From: Rhodoferax sp.
Lineage (GTDB): Bacteria; Pseudomonadota; Gammaproteobacteria; Burkholderiales; Burkholderiaceae_C
Direction: 5' to 3'
DNA: 36,430 bases
Assembly (NCBI GenBank): GCA_030685025.1
Contig: JAUXWC010000171.1
Coordinates: 1-36,430, forward strand
Numbering within the stretch: position 1 is the stretch's first letter; each line of letters starts with the position of its first letter. The notes beneath the pieces were generated by a model. It did no database searches. It was not told where the DNA came from and saw only the letters and a list, made by a program, of their open reading frames with translations. A program made the position numbers and the translations under genes. This document shows, one piece after another, positions 7,711 through 15,854 of this stretch.

Positions 7711-9013
7711 GGGGGGGGCTTCTCGAGTGACGGGTTGGCGTGGGGGTGGCCGGCGCGCCGTGTCCGGCCAGGGCCAGGGCGGCCAGGGGCGCCGGCTTCG
7801 TCATGGCAGCCAGATCGGCCACAAATCGCGTCTTGCCGCCCAGGGTGGCACCCAGAGTCAACATGCCCGGCCAGTACTGCGCCATGGTCAGCAGGGGTGC
7901 GGCCAGCATGGGCCGCATGGCCGCGTGTGCGAAAACGCTGGCCAGGCGCAGCCGGGGTTGAAAGTGGCGGCGCCAGTCCAGCGCATATCGACGTGCCACC
8001 CTGGCTTGCCAGGCGCTGGCGGGCGACTCTTGGCGCAACGCGGGCGACAGCAGGTGTTCACACAACAGCCAGGCCGATTGCAGCGCCATGCTCATGCCCT
8101 CGCCGATGATCGGATGGGCCTCGCCCGCCGCATTGCCGATACGAAACACGCCGTCCTCGGCGCCCAGCCGGATGCCCGGCTCCAGGGGCCCGGTGGCCAG
8201 CCAAGCCCCTTGGCGCGTGGCGCCTTGCAGCGCATCGCGTACACCCTTGCATTCGTGGCGCAACAATGCCTCCATGACGTGGCCGGCGGGTACGTCCGGC
8301 GTGTCCCGTCGACCCGCGTCGAGCCGGTCGCGGCGCACGCAGCAGGCTACCGTGGTCAGGCCACCGCCGGCGACGACCATGCCGCCGTAACCACCATTGA
8401 AGGTCAACACCGGTAACAGACCGGTCTCCAGGTTTGCCTGGTCGAAGTTGGCCTTGAAGGCGAACAAGTCAGAGGCACTGCGCGCCAGCCGGCGTCGACC
8501 CATCGGTAGCGCCTCCCACGAGCCATGGGCATCAATCACAACCGGAGACTGCAAGCAGCGCGTTTCATCCGAGTCAATGGAGCGGACTTTGCAGCGCCAC
8601 GCGCCGACGGCCCCTTCAATGGCCTGCAGACTCCAGGGTTGCCAGACCTGCGCACCGGCCGTGCGCGCCTGCTCGACCAACAAGGTGTCGAGCGTCTCGC
8701 GACCCAGCGCTTTGCCCCATCGGTATTGGTCATGAGGGGCGGGCGGCAGATCGGCCAGCACCGTGCGCTGGCCGCGCATCAGGGCGACTTGTTTGAGCTC
8801 CGGACCGGCGCAGGCGTCCAAGGCGGAGCCCAAGCCCAGGGCCGCCAATAACGGCAAGTTGCTGGCGGCAATACATTCACCGCAGACCTTGCGCCGCGGG
8901 AAGCGCTGTTTCTCGATCAGCGCGACCGACCAGCCAGCGCGGGCCAACAGGATCGCGGCCGTCGAACCAGCCGGTCCGGCGCCGATCACAATGGCATCAA
9001 ACTGTGTTGGCAT
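7694..9013 (-). CDS. FAD-dependent oxidoreductase/hydroxylase of the polyketide operon
   Basis: 439 residues. The N-terminal Rossmann motif AIVIGAGPAGSTAA (GxGxxG 11-16) and the later RIGNAAGEAHPIIGEGMSMA motif place it in the FAD monooxygenase/geranylgeranyl-reductase superfamily. CGECIAASNLP follows the first domain. The start at 9013 begins directly before the FAD motif; a start 18 codons upstream is possible but adds no recognisable sequence. It overlaps the methyltransferase by 17 bases. By analogy with Streptomyces SrsC, it may hydroxylate the phenolic product of the type III synthase (inference). Confidence 0.85.
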   Translation of the reverse strand: MPTQFDAIVIGAGPAGSTAAILLARAGWSVALIEKQRFPRRKVCGECIAASNLPLLAALGLGSALDACAGPELKQVALMRGQRTVLADLPPAPHDQYRWGKALGRETLDTLLVEQARTAGAQVWQPWSLQAIEGAVGAWRCKVRSIDSDETRCLQSPVVIDAHGSWEALPMGRRRLARSASDLFAFKANFDQANLETGLLPVLTFNGGYGGMVVAGGGLTTVACCVRRDRLDAGRRDTPDVPAGHVMEALLRHECKGVRDALQGATRQGAWLATGPLEPGIRLGAEDGVFRIGNAAGEAHPIIGEGMSMALQSAWLLCEHLLSPALRQESPASAWQARVARRYALDWRRHFQPRLRLASVFAHAAMRPMLAAPLLTMAQYWPGMLTLGATLGGKTRFVADLAAMTKPAPLAALALAGHGAPATPTPTRHSRSPPHEYHL

Positions 9014-9752
9014 GGCTTGTATCCATCGGTTCGGCGCGAAAGCAATGGCTGAACAGCCCGGCCGCATATTCCCGCACGTGCCAGCGCCGGCCCACGTCTG
9101 GCCACAGGGCGCTGAGTTCCTGGCCGCGAAAGCCCGCGCGCACGCTCGACACGGCGTCTTGACGCGTAACCCAGTTGCTGCCTAGCAGTCCGACCAGATG
9201 GCTGCCCGCCAGCGCCAAGCGGGCGCGCCGTGGTTCGCTGGCGAAGAAGCGCGCACCCCGGTCCGCAATGGCGCCAAACAGGCCCGCCAGGTGTTCGTCT
9301 TCGAAGTGATGCAGGAACAGATTGCTGACGATCAGGTCCCAGCGCGCGGGCTGGCGGTTCATCAAGCGCGGGTCGTTGGTGCCCGCAGCCCAGTCGAACA
9401 CGTCATTGACTTCGGCAACGGCGGTCCACCCGAGCTGGGCGAAGCGTGCCAGGGTGTCGCGCCCGACCACCGCCTGCGCGTCGAGCAGGGTCAGTTCAAC
9501 TTTCGGCCAGCTCGGCGCCAGTTCCTGCGCCACGCCCAGCATCAGGCTGCCGTCGCCGGCGCCGAGTTCGAGCACGCGCAGCGGCGCGCGGTCCCGACGC
9601 GAAGCGGTCATTTCCCGCAAAGCGCGCAGCAGCATGGTGCGCGTGCCCATGGCCCGGTGTACGCGGCCCAAGTCGCGGCGCGATCGAATTGCATCGGGAT
9701 CATCCTCGGCCAGGTCGTCGAGAATTTCGCGGGCCACTTGTCTGGTTTTCAT
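8997..9752 (-). CDS. SAM-dependent class I methyltransferase
   Basis: 251 residues. SAM-binding motif I is LELGAGDGSL (61-70), with an acidic residue after the next strand (LTLLDAQ) and motif IV at DLIVSNLFLHHFEDEHL. Its start overlaps the last base of the type III synthase stop (TGATG). It probably methylates an oxygen or carbon of the phenolic product, as SrsB-type enzymes do in phenolic-lipid clusters, although it belongs to a different methyltransferase class from SrsB (inference). Confidence 0.85.
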   Translation of the reverse strand: MKTRQVAREILDDLAEDDPDAIRSRRDLGRVHRAMGTRTMLLRALREMTASRRDRAPLRVLELGAGDGSLMLGVAQELAPSWPKVELTLLDAQAVVGRDTLARFAQLGWTAVAEVNDVFDWAAGTNDPRLMNRQPARWDLIVSNLFLHHFEDEHLAGLFGAIADRGARFFASEPRRARLALAGSHLVGLLGSNWVTRQDAVSSVRAGFRGQELSALWPDVGRRWHVREYAAGLFSHCFRAEPMDTSHANTV

Positions 9753-10810
9753 CAGTGCACCTTCAGCAGGGCGCCGTGGCAGCTAAACCCGGCTCCGAAC
9801 GAGGACAACCACCACCAACCATCGGGTGCGTCATCCATCAGTGCCGCCTCCAGCACAAAGTAGACGAAGGCGCTGGACAGGTTGCCGTACTCGCGCAGCA
9901 TGGCCGCGCTGTAGCGCAAGTCCGCGGCTTGCAACTCAAAGCGTCGCTCCAATGAACGCAACACATCGCGCCCTCCGGCGTGGACAATCCACGCGCGGAT
10001 GTCATGGGGGTCGAGCCCGGCACGTCCGAGGACGGTGTCGAGCACCCGGTGTGCGTAGTGCGCCGCCAGGGTGGGCACCGAACGCGACAGGACGTTGCGC
10101 AACATGCCGTCGCGCTGCTCGAACATCAGTGCATCACGCTGGCGCGGCTCGATCAGCGAGGCGCTGTCGGTCCACTGCACGCGCCGCGCATCGGGCTTGA
10201 CCTGGCCGGACAAGACCGCCGCGCCGGCGCCATCGCCGAACAGACAGGCGCTGATCAATACACCCGCGTCATTGTCGAGGTACATCGCCGCGCTGCTGAC
10301 CTCCACGCAAATCGACAACACGTGCTCGCAGGCATGGGAGCCGATCAGGGCACGACTGAGCTGCAAGTTCGGCAGCGCCGCCGCGCAGCCCTGCCCAACC
10401 AGGTCAAAGGCCTTGACATCACAGCGCAGGCCCAGGCCTTCCACCACGTAACCCGACAGGCCGGGACAAAGGTAGCCGGTACAGGTGCTGACCACGACGG
10501 CCCCAATCTGGTCGGCCTGCAGGCCGGCCCGCACCAGCGCGCGCTGACCCGCCTGGATGGCCAGCGCCGGCGCGTGGGCGCGAAAGCGTTGTGCCAGGGT
10601 GTTGGGGTCGATCCGGAACACCTCATCGAGCCCTTTGACCGCCAGTCGGCGTGACTCGATGCCGTTGTCGCGCTGTAAAACGGTGCTGGCCAGCAGGTGC
10701 GAGCGCGCATCGAGCCGGTCATACCAGTCGGAATTGCGGAACGCCTCCAGGCATTGGGCCTTGGTGTAGCGGGTTGACGGCAGGGCCGTTCCGATTCCTC
10801 GAAAGTACAT
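9752..10810 (-). CDS. Type III polyketide synthase (chalcone/alkylresorcinol synthase-like)
   Basis: 352 residues. The catalytic triad is present: Cys142 in FDLVGQGCAAALPN, His277 in WIVHAGGRDVL and Asn310 in EYGNLSSAFVYF. Type III synthases use acyl-CoA or acyl-ACP starters and malonyl-CoA and form pyrones, resorcinols or phloroglucinols without an ACP of their own. The start at 10810 gives MYFRGIGTALPS, the usual N-terminus; an in-frame ATG 28 codons upstream would start inside the predicted promoter. It heads five overlapping genes. A boxed promoter lies at 10853-10894. Confidence 0.92.
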   Translation of the reverse strand: MYFRGIGTALPSTRYTKAQCLEAFRNSDWYDRLDARSHLLASTVLQRDNGIESRRLAVKGLDEVFRIDPNTLAQRFRAHAPALAIQAGQRALVRAGLQADQIGAVVVSTCTGYLCPGLSGYVVEGLGLRCDVKAFDLVGQGCAAALPNLQLSRALIGSHACEHVLSICVEVSSAAMYLDNDAGVLISACLFGDGAGAAVLSGQVKPDARRVQWTDSASLIEPRQRDALMFEQRDGMLRNVLSRSVPTLAAHYAHRVLDTVLGRAGLDPHDIRAWIVHAGGRDVLRSLERRFELQAADLRYSAAMLREYGNLSSAFVYFVLEAALMDDAPDGWWWLSSFGAGFSCHGALLKVH

Positions 10811-10852
10811 GGTGTGCCGTTCTCGCAGTGAGTGATTCTTGGACGCTTTGCA

Positions 10853-10894
10853 ATTCTGGATTGCGGGGTCGGCTAAATCTGTTCGGTAGCGCAC
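10853..10894 (-). promoter_or_regulatory. Boxed promoter of the type III polyketide operon
   Basis: Minus-strand reading: palindrome GTGCG-CTAC-CGAAC (10881-10894), -35 CAGATT (10876-10881), 17-bp spacer, -10 CAGAAT (10853-10858). The predicted start near 10846 leaves a leader of about 36 bases before the ATG at 10810. Confidence 0.6.
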
Positions 10895-10941
10895 CTACCG
10901 AGGGGCCCGGCAGCGTCGGTTTCGCGCGAGCCGCCGTTTGG

Positions 10942-10983
10942 GTGCGCTGGCACACAGACCACGGGTTCTCGCGCGGGCATCAT
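10942..10983 (+). promoter_or_regulatory. Boxed promoter of the copper-storage gene
   Basis: Palindrome GTGCG-CTGG-CACAC (10942-10955), -35 CAGACC (10955-10960), 17-bp spacer, -10 CATCAT (10978-10983). The -10 is weaker than in other members. It is divergent from the polyketide promoter, the two boxes being about 48 bp apart. Confidence 0.55.
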
Positions 10984-11022
10984 CAACTACCGAATTTCCG
11001 GTGACCAAATGGGGAACGTGAC

Positions 11023-11352
11023 ATGCTTGATCAGAAACAGAGCGACTGCTTGCTGGCCTGTAATGACTGCGCCGCGGCATGTTATGCGTGTGTTGCATCC
11101 TGTTTGGCCGAAGCTGAACCGAAGCCGATGGTGCGATGCATTGCCTTGGACATGGAATGTGCCGACCTGTGCCGGCTTGCGGCGACGTCCCTTGCGCGAG
11201 GCGACGAACACAGCGCTGAGCTGTGTCAGCTTTGTGCACGCGTTTGCCAGACCTGTGGCAGCGAGTGCGCCAGGCACGCGATGGCGCACTGTCAGCAATG
11301 CGCCGAGGCCTGTATCCGCTGTGCCGCAGCTTGTCGCGCCATGGCCAGCTGA
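11023..11352 (+). CDS. Csp-type four-helix copper-binding protein (DUF326)
   Basis: 109 residues with 19 cysteines, most in CxxC or CxxxC spacing along predicted helices (for example CNDCAAACYACVASC and CQQCAEACIRCAAAC). This is the pattern of the copper storage proteins, whose four-helix bundle is lined with Cys that bind many Cu(I) ions. There is no signal peptide, so it resembles the cytosolic Csp3 type. The start is supported by GGGGAA upstream; an in-frame alternative is not needed. A boxed promoter precedes it at 10942-10983. Confidence 0.9.
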   Translation: MLDQKQSDCLLACNDCAAACYACVASCLAEAEPKPMVRCIALDMECADLCRLAATSLARGDEHSAELCQLCARVCQTCGSECARHAMAHCQQCAEACIRCAAACRAMAS

Positions 11353-11373
11353 CTGACACCAGCGCCGATCACG

Positions 11374-11421
11374 AAGGCTCGCTGCTGCCGCTTGAATGCT
11401 GTGGAGACTCTCGCGAGGCAT
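11374..11421 (-). pseudogene. 5' fragment of a relative of the 5470-5886 gene
   Basis: Minus-strand reading gives MPRESLHSIQAAAASL directly beside the repeat cluster 11424-11512, with TTGTC before the ATG. The intact gene at 5886 starts MNLGSRHQTIQGLTAS in the same position relative to its repeats. No further similarity is seen beyond about 16 codons, so it is read as a carried-over gene start, not a functional gene. Confidence 0.45.
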
Positions 11422-11423
11422 GA

Positions 11424-11512
11424 CAACCCGTCGCCATTGCTGGCGCAGCGCGGCAATCCATGTTTGCGAAACGCCACCGTCGATTGCCGCGCTACGCTCG
11501 CAATGACGGGTT
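11424..11512. repeat. Facing pair of GTCATTGCGAGCG-type repeats
   Basis: A diverged forward copy (GCTGGCGCAGCGCGGCAATCC, about 11438-11460) faces an inverted copy ending GCTACGCTCGCAATGACGGG (about 11482-11512). It sits between the Csp gene and the lipoprotein gene. Confidence 0.7.
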
Positions 11513-11553
11513 CTGCGGTCATCCATTTTGGAAACATTAGTAAGGAGATCATC

Positions 11554-11880
11554 ATGATGGGAATTCAAAGGTACCAGCGCTGCGGCGCAGTCGTTGCCAT
11601 GCTGGCGCTCGCTATGGCAGTCGGCTGCTCGGACCAACGCGTGCCAGAGCCCAAGCTGAATGCGCCACCGGCCAGCGCGGAAACGGGCATCCAGGTTGAC
11701 ACGCAAGTCGGCGTGACGCCGGCAGGCCCCAGCAGGGAAGCGCCGGCGACCACCTCGGCGGCTAAATCGGACGTCAGCAAGACGGATCAGTCCAATGCCA
11801 TGCCCATGCCCGGACAAGCGAACGACCATTCCACGCCGGAGCGGCCTGCGACCAAGAAGGCGCCGAGCTCGGCCCCGTGA
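11554..11880 (+). CDS. Small low-complexity lipoprotein
   Basis: 108 residues. The N-terminus MMGIQRYQRCGAVVAMLALA is followed by MAVGC, a signal peptide with a lipobox, so the product is probably lipidated at that Cys. The rest is Ala/Pro/Ser/Thr-rich and disordered, with no known domain. The start at 11554 is preceded by AAGGAG (11542-11547); a second ATG follows immediately. Longer in-frame starts lie within the repeats and are rejected. Function unknown; envelope location is the only supported statement. Confidence 0.75.
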   Translation: MMGIQRYQRCGAVVAMLALAMAVGCSDQRVPEPKLNAPPASAETGIQVDTQVGVTPAGPSREAPATTSAAKSDVSKTDQSNAMPMPGQANDHSTPERPATKKAPSSAP

Positions 11881-11943
11881 GTGCGCGTCAAGAGACAGTC
11901 CGACGGACAAATCGCAGGACCCCGAATCAGCCGGGATACAGTC

Positions 11944-12228
11944 ATGACAGATAGCGGTGCAACACCCTCTGGCGGACCCACCAACGTCGTGGGGCTGAGC
12001 AGCCAAACCTGTCCGTGGTGTGCTAGTCGTTTGGTCCGAATTGGGCGGCACCCGCTGGACCGCCTGATCAGTTTGTTCGTGCTGGTTCACCGCTACCGCT
12101 GCCCAGGCTTTTCGTGCCGCTGGGAAGGTTGCCTGCGCGTGGTGGATCCGTCCGAGCCTACGGTTCCAGGGGCCTTCTCCGAGTCTGGCGCGCATGCCGC
12201 ACGCACCAGCCGCGAGCCGCCACCCTGA
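11944..12228 (+). CDS. Small zinc-ribbon protein
   Basis: 94 residues with two Cys pairs, CPWC and CPGFSC, separated by a hydrophobic stretch RLISLFVLVHRYR. This layout is seen in small zinc-ribbon proteins of Burkholderiales. It probably binds one zinc and may sit at the membrane. The start is uncertain: a GTG at 11881, directly after the stop of the lipoprotein gene, would add 21 residues, while the ATG at 11944 begins just before the recognisable part. Function not known. Confidence 0.6.
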   Translation: MTDSGATPSGGPTNVVGLSSQTCPWCASRLVRIGRHPLDRLISLFVLVHRYRCPGFSCRWEGCLRVVDPSEPTVPGAFSESGAHAARTSREPPP

Positions 12229-12237
12229 CCGCGCGCA

Positions 12238-13308
12238 CTACTTGGGCCGCGGCCGTGTCAGCTTGGGTTGGACCGCTTGCAGTCGCCCCGAGCGCAACTC
12301 CAACACCGCTTTGACCAGCGCACGCGCCACGTTGCGGGTTTCTTCCTGCACCGATTCGTCGCGGTCCAGCGCGGCGTGGCTGGTGGCGTAGGGGCCGTAG
12401 TAGCCGATGTAGCGGTCCAGCCGTGCCTGCGCGCCGGCGTCGATGAAGCCCATCCAGTCAAGCCAGTCCGAAAGTGCTCTGCTCGAGCCCTCGACACCGG
12501 CCACGTCGCCGTGTACCACCAACCCGTAGGCGCGACCGGCCAGGTGCTGCGGGTAGTCCCAGCCGGCCATTTCCAGCGCCTTGGCAACACTGGCCTTCTT
12601 GCCACCGGTCGCGGTCGGGTCAGGGTTGCCGCCGTCGGCACACACCAGACGGTCCATCATCAGCTTCAGGGGGCTGGGGCTTTGATACCAGTACACCGGT
12701 GTGACGATCAATACGGCGTGGGCCGCGGTCCAGCGTTCGTAGAGTTCGGCCATCCAGTCGTTGGTCTGGTTCAGAGCGTGGTTGGGGTAACAACTGCAGG
12801 GCCAATGGCACAAGGGCATGGCGGTCGATGCGCAGCCCTTGCAGGGGTGAATGTGCAAACTGTATTCGGAGGTGAGCAAGCTCAGGTCTAGTACGTCGAC
12901 CTGCAGGCCGGCCTGCTCCAGCACCTCACGTGCCAGCCCCAGCAAGCGGTAGGACTTGGAGATCTCGCCCGGGCAGGTGCCGTCGTTGCGCGCCGAGCCA
13001 CAGATCAGCAACACCCGCGAGGGTGTCGCCGGGTCGGCCCAGCGCACTTGCGCCTGTTCGATGCGTTCCTTGGTGGCGCTCCATTCGACCGACAACTCGT
13101 AGTCCGGATCGGCGTAGCCCGGACCCGCCTTGCGTGTGAAGGGTGCTTTGCGCCCCTCGGTATAGGCCGCCCAGGCAATCTCCTCGAGGCGCGTGATGGC
13201 CTGGTCTTCGTCTCGAAAGGCCGGGTCCACGAACGACGCCCGAAACCGCACGCTGAAGGGCGCACGCTCCAGGCTTTGCGGGGCCTGGCCCTTGCGAATT
13301 TCAATCAT
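12238..13308 (-). CDS. Flavodoxin-like NAD(P)H oxidoreductase with Cys-rich insert
   Basis: 356 residues. The first ~100 residues are an unrecognised extension; then a flavodoxin-like FMN reductase domain starts at RVLLICGSARNDGTCPG and contains TPVYWYQSPSPLKLMMDRL. Between these lies HPCKGC followed by further Cys in PLCHWPCSC (C-x2-C-x7-C-x3-C-x-C), reminiscent of iron-sulfur flavoproteins or a metal site. The start at 13308 is chosen because GGAG lies 7 bases before it; longer starts would cover the promoter at 13439-13480. Cytosolic. Probably a stress-induced quinone or nitro reductase; substrate unknown. Confidence 0.8.
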   Translation of the reverse strand: MIEIRKGQAPQSLERAPFSVRFRASFVDPAFRDEDQAITRLEEIAWAAYTEGRKAPFTRKAGPGYADPDYELSVEWSATKERIEQAQVRWADPATPSRVLLICGSARNDGTCPGEISKSYRLLGLAREVLEQAGLQVDVLDLSLLTSEYSLHIHPCKGCASTAMPLCHWPCSCYPNHALNQTNDWMAELYERWTAAHAVLIVTPVYWYQSPSPLKLMMDRLVCADGGNPDPTATGGKKASVAKALEMAGWDYPQHLAGRAYGLVVHGDVAGVEGSSRALSDWLDWMGFIDAGAQARLDRYIGYYGPYATSHAALDRDESVQEETRNVARALVKAVLELRSGRLQAVQPKLTRPRPK

Positions 13309-13438
13309 GGGCGACTCCGGGGGCCGCGTACGCGACAGGGCAAGGCAGCGGTGTACATGGTGGTCTCCTGACAGGGTGGCGCGCAGCCGAGTGCGCAAAC
13401 TGACGCGAACGCGCGACGATGCCGTCCGCAGCGATGCC

Positions 13439-13480
13439 AGCGTAGGGTCCGGATGGAAGCTGGTCTGTGCGGTAGCGAAC
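13439..13480 (-). promoter_or_regulatory. Boxed promoter of the flavodoxin-like reductase
   Basis: Minus-strand reading: GTTCG-CTAC-CGCAC (13467-13480), -35 CAGACC (13462-13467), 17-bp spacer, -10 TACGCT (13439-13444). It is one of the closest matches to the common pattern, nearly identical to the site at 16387-16428. The leader would be about 120 bases. Confidence 0.7.
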
Positions 13481-13575
13481 ACAGGCCGCATGGTCGGTCC
13501 CGGGCTTGCAGACACCCAGGTTGGCTGCTGTTCTTTCCGCAACGGTTGACACCACCCAACGAGACTTCAGCTCCG

Positions 13576-13670
13576 TCATCGCGAGGCCGACAGGCCGTGG
13601 CGATCCATGTGGGCATGCTGAGGCGGATGGCCGCGTCGGCTTCGCCTGCTCGCCATGACGGCAACTGGTG
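13576..13670. repeat. Variant dispersed repeat pair (GCCGACAGGCCGTGGCGATCC type)
   Basis: Forward arm CGTCATCGCGAGGCCGACAG (from 13577) continues with GCCGTGGCGATCCATG; an inverted, diverged arm lies at 13624-13664 (GGATGGCCGCG...CTCGCCATGACGG). This subtype shares the ends of the main family but has a different centre. It separates the two divergent boxed promoters. Confidence 0.7.
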
Positions 13671-13695
13671 TTGTGAATGGCGGAACACTCAATAG

Positions 13696-13737
13696 GTTCG
13701 CCAACGCACTGACCGGCGCGGGACAGTCAGCTAGGCT
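13696..13737 (+). promoter_or_regulatory. Boxed promoter of the PQQ dehydrogenase-AOX pair
   Basis: Palindrome GTTCG-CCAA-CGCAC (13696-13709), -35 CTGACC (13709-13714), 17-bp spacer, -10 TAGGCT (13732-13737). Predicted start near 13744, about 73 bases before the ATG at 13817. Confidence 0.65.
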
Positions 13738-13816
13738 GCGTGCACGCCGGGCTTGCTCTTAGGAAGCCGAACGATCCCGCCAAAGGCCTTGAACCAGCAC
13801 CATGGAAGGAGTCAAG

Positions 13817-15010
13817 ATGCATGCCAAGCCCTGCTCCGCCGCCAAACCTGCGTACCCACTGTTTGGCGTTGCCGCGCTAGCCGCCGCGCTGGGCGCAGTG
13901 ACGGCCTGCGGCGACCTGGCCACCTTGCCGGTCTCGGCCGGCATGGGACCACGGCCCAGCTTACCCGCGCCGCAGACAACGCTGGTTCCAACCGTCAACA
14001 TTGCGCCAGCGATTGGCTGGCCACCGGGGGCACTGCCGCAGCCCGCACCGGGTACCCGTGTGGCCGCCTTTGCCCGCGACCTGGACCATCCGCGGTGGCT
14101 GTATGTATTGCCCAATGGGGACGTGCTGGTGGCCGAAACCAACGCACCGCCCAAACCCGATGGCGCCAAGGGCCTAAAGGCTTGGCTGACCGGTTTGGTG
14201 ATGAAGCGGGCGGGCGCTGCGGTGCCCAGCGCCAACCGCATTACCTTGCTGCGCGATACCGATGGCGACGGCGTGGCGGACCTGCGAACGGCGCTGCGCT
14301 TCCCTTATGCCGCGGGTGACACGCGTATCACGGTCCAAGGCACGCAACTGGTGGCGCTGCCGGGCGGTCCGATCAACCATCACTGGACCAAGAACCTGAT
14401 TGCCAGCCCGGATGGCAGCAGGCTTTATGTGACGGTGGGCTCCAACAGCAATGTGGCCGAACGAGGCATGGCGGTGGAGGCGCAGCGCGCCGCGATCTGG
14501 GAGGTGGACACCCGCACGGGCGCGCACCGCGTGTTTGCCTCTGGGCTTCGCAACCCGGTTGGCCTGGCCTGGGAGAGCCGAAGCGGCGCTTTCTATGGTT
14601 GGCCTTACAGCTACTACGACCAGCATGTGGACCAACGTGTGACACCGCAACGGCCCGAGCTGGTGGCGCGGGCCGTTGCGCCTGACTACGCACTGGGTGA
14701 ACACACTGCATCCTTGGGCCTGGCTTGGTCGGTTGGCAACGCTTTGCCGGCAGTCTTCGCCAAGGGCATGTTCGTCGGACAACACGGCTCGTGGAATCGC
14801 CGGCCGCACAGCGGCTACAAGGTGATCTTTGTGCCGTTCGACGGTGTGAAGCCGGCCGATGTGGCGCCGGTCGATGTCCTGACCGGTTTCCTCAACCAGC
14901 AGGGGGAGGCGATGGGCCGGCCGGTTGGCGTGGCGCTTGACAAGCAGGGCGCCTTGCTGGTGGCCGACGACGTGGGCAATGTGGTGTGGCGCGTCAGCGC
15001 GCAACGCTGA
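13817..15010 (+). CDS. PQQ-type sugar (sorbosone) dehydrogenase-like lipoprotein
   Basis: 397 residues. A signal peptide with lipobox (LGAVTAC, Cys31) leads into a soluble-glucose/sorbosone dehydrogenase beta-propeller: [34 protein letters not shown] (likely catalytic His), [13 protein letters not shown] and FYGWPYSYY. Such enzymes oxidise sugars or aldehydes with PQQ and pass electrons to quinones. The start at 13817 has AAGGAG upstream. From memory of the family, two segments of roughly 25 residues appear to be missing, after ADLRTA (near 14293) and after WESRSGA (near 14588). The second would normally hold an NERD-LGDD stretch near the cofactor. Activity is therefore uncertain. Confidence 0.8.
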   Translation: MHAKPCSAAKPAYPLFGVAALAAALGAVTACGDLATLPVSAGMGPRPSLPAPQTTLVPTVNIAPAIGWPPGALPQPAPGTRVAAFARDLDHPRWLYVLPNGDVLVAETNAPPKPDGAKGLKAWLTGLVMKRAGAAVPSANRITLLRDTDGDGVADLRTALRFPYAAGDTRITVQGTQLVALPGGPINHHWTKNLIASPDGSRLYVTVGSNSNVAERGMAVEAQRAAIWEVDTRTGAHRVFASGLRNPVGLAWESRSGAFYGWPYSYYDQHVDQRVTPQRPELVARAVAPDYALGEHTASLGLAWSVGNALPAVFAKGMFVGQHGSWNRRPHSGYKVIFVPFDGVKPADVAPVDVLTGFLNQQGEAMGRPVGVALDKQGALLVADDVGNVVWRVSAQR

Positions 15011-15051
15011 GCCAAGGCGCGACCGAGCACGGCGCCAAGCGCACCACCGCC

Positions 15052-15666
15052 ATGTCTGAGTCGCCCGCCGCCGCCCGACACGTTGCTCCAGTGGGGCTGC
15101 GCGACCGGTTGGCCTTCGGCGTGGTGAGGCTTCTGGGGTTTGTCGCCGACCGCCTGTTCGCCCGGCGTTATGGCCATCGTGCGGTGGTGCTGGAGACGGT
15201 TGCCGCGGTGCCAGGCATGGTGGGCGGCACTTTGCAGCATCTGCGTGCGCTGCGCCGCATGAAGAGTGATCGCGGCCGGATTCGCATCCTGCTGGATGAG
15301 GCCGAGAACGAACGCATGCACCTGATGACTTTCATCGAGGTCACGCAGCCCACAGCGTTTGAGCGCGGCCTGGTGGTGCTGGTGCAGGGTGTTTTCTACA
15401 ACCTGTTCTTCCTGCTCTACCTCACTTCCCCGTATACCGCGCACCGGCTGGTGGCTTACCTGGAGGAAGCCGCGGTGCACAGCTACACCGAGTACCTGGC
15501 CAGCGTGGACAGTGGCGCTTGCCGCAATGTGCCAGCACCCGCCATCGCGATCAACTACTGGAAGCTCGCGCCCGACGCGCGCTTGCGCGAGGTCATCGTT
15601 GCCGTGCGTGCCGACGAGGCGCACCACCGCGATGTCAACCACCGTTTGGCCGATCGGCAGATCTGA
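15052..15666 (+). CDS. aox: Alternative oxidase (cyanide-insensitive quinol oxidase)
   Basis: 204 residues, a short bacterial AOX. The diiron ligands are present: Glu48 in [10 protein letters not shown], Glu87/His90 in NERMHL, Glu138 in [11 protein letters not shown], and Glu189/His192 in [12 protein letters not shown]. It is a monotopic membrane protein that oxidises ubiquinol and reduces oxygen to water without pumping protons. The usual LEEEA motif reads LEEAA (Ala140), a change next to the quinol pocket. It lies 41 bp after the PQQ dehydrogenase and probably shares its promoter, so the pair could form a short sugar-to-oxygen chain. Confidence 0.92.
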   Translation: MSESPAAARHVAPVGLRDRLAFGVVRLLGFVADRLFARRYGHRAVVLETVAAVPGMVGGTLQHLRALRRMKSDRGRIRILLDEAENERMHLMTFIEVTQPTAFERGLVVLVQGVFYNLFFLLYLTSPYTAHRLVAYLEEAAVHSYTEYLASVDSGACRNVPAPAIAINYWKLAPDARLREVIVAVRADEAHHRDVNHRLADRQI

Positions 15667-15726
15667 CCAATCTTGGGCGTGCGAGGTTCAGCGCGCCTGG
15701 CACCAGCCGACGCGCTTGTCTGCTTG

Positions 15727-15769
15727 GTGTGCGAGCGAACAGACGATGCGTGTGGTGCGGCGGTACGCT
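15727..15769 (+). promoter_or_regulatory. Boxed promoter of the DUF2384-like gene
   Basis: Box GTGTG-CGAG-CGAAC (15727-15740), -35 CAGACG (15740-15745), 18-bp spacer (one longer than the others), -10 TACGCT (15764-15769). Leader of about 79 bases to the ATG at 15855. Confidence 0.6.
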
Positions 15770-15854
15770 GGGCACCAAGTCGCGGTGTACCACCCCGCCG
15801 ACGGCTAGCCACATGCCTGTGGCTTGCCACGTTAACTACCTATCCGGAGACTCT

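Noticed and set aside
10987-12195. 402-codon minus-strand frame opposite the Csp and lipoprotein genes
   Set aside because: It is antisense to a strongly supported Cys-rich protein, a lipoprotein and a zinc ribbon, and passes through repeats; only its MPRESLHSIQ piece matches another gene start.
15519-15854. N-terminal extension of the DUF2384-like gene
   Set aside because: It overlaps the AOX gene out of frame and crosses the boxed promoter; CGGAG and ATG at 15855 give a better start.
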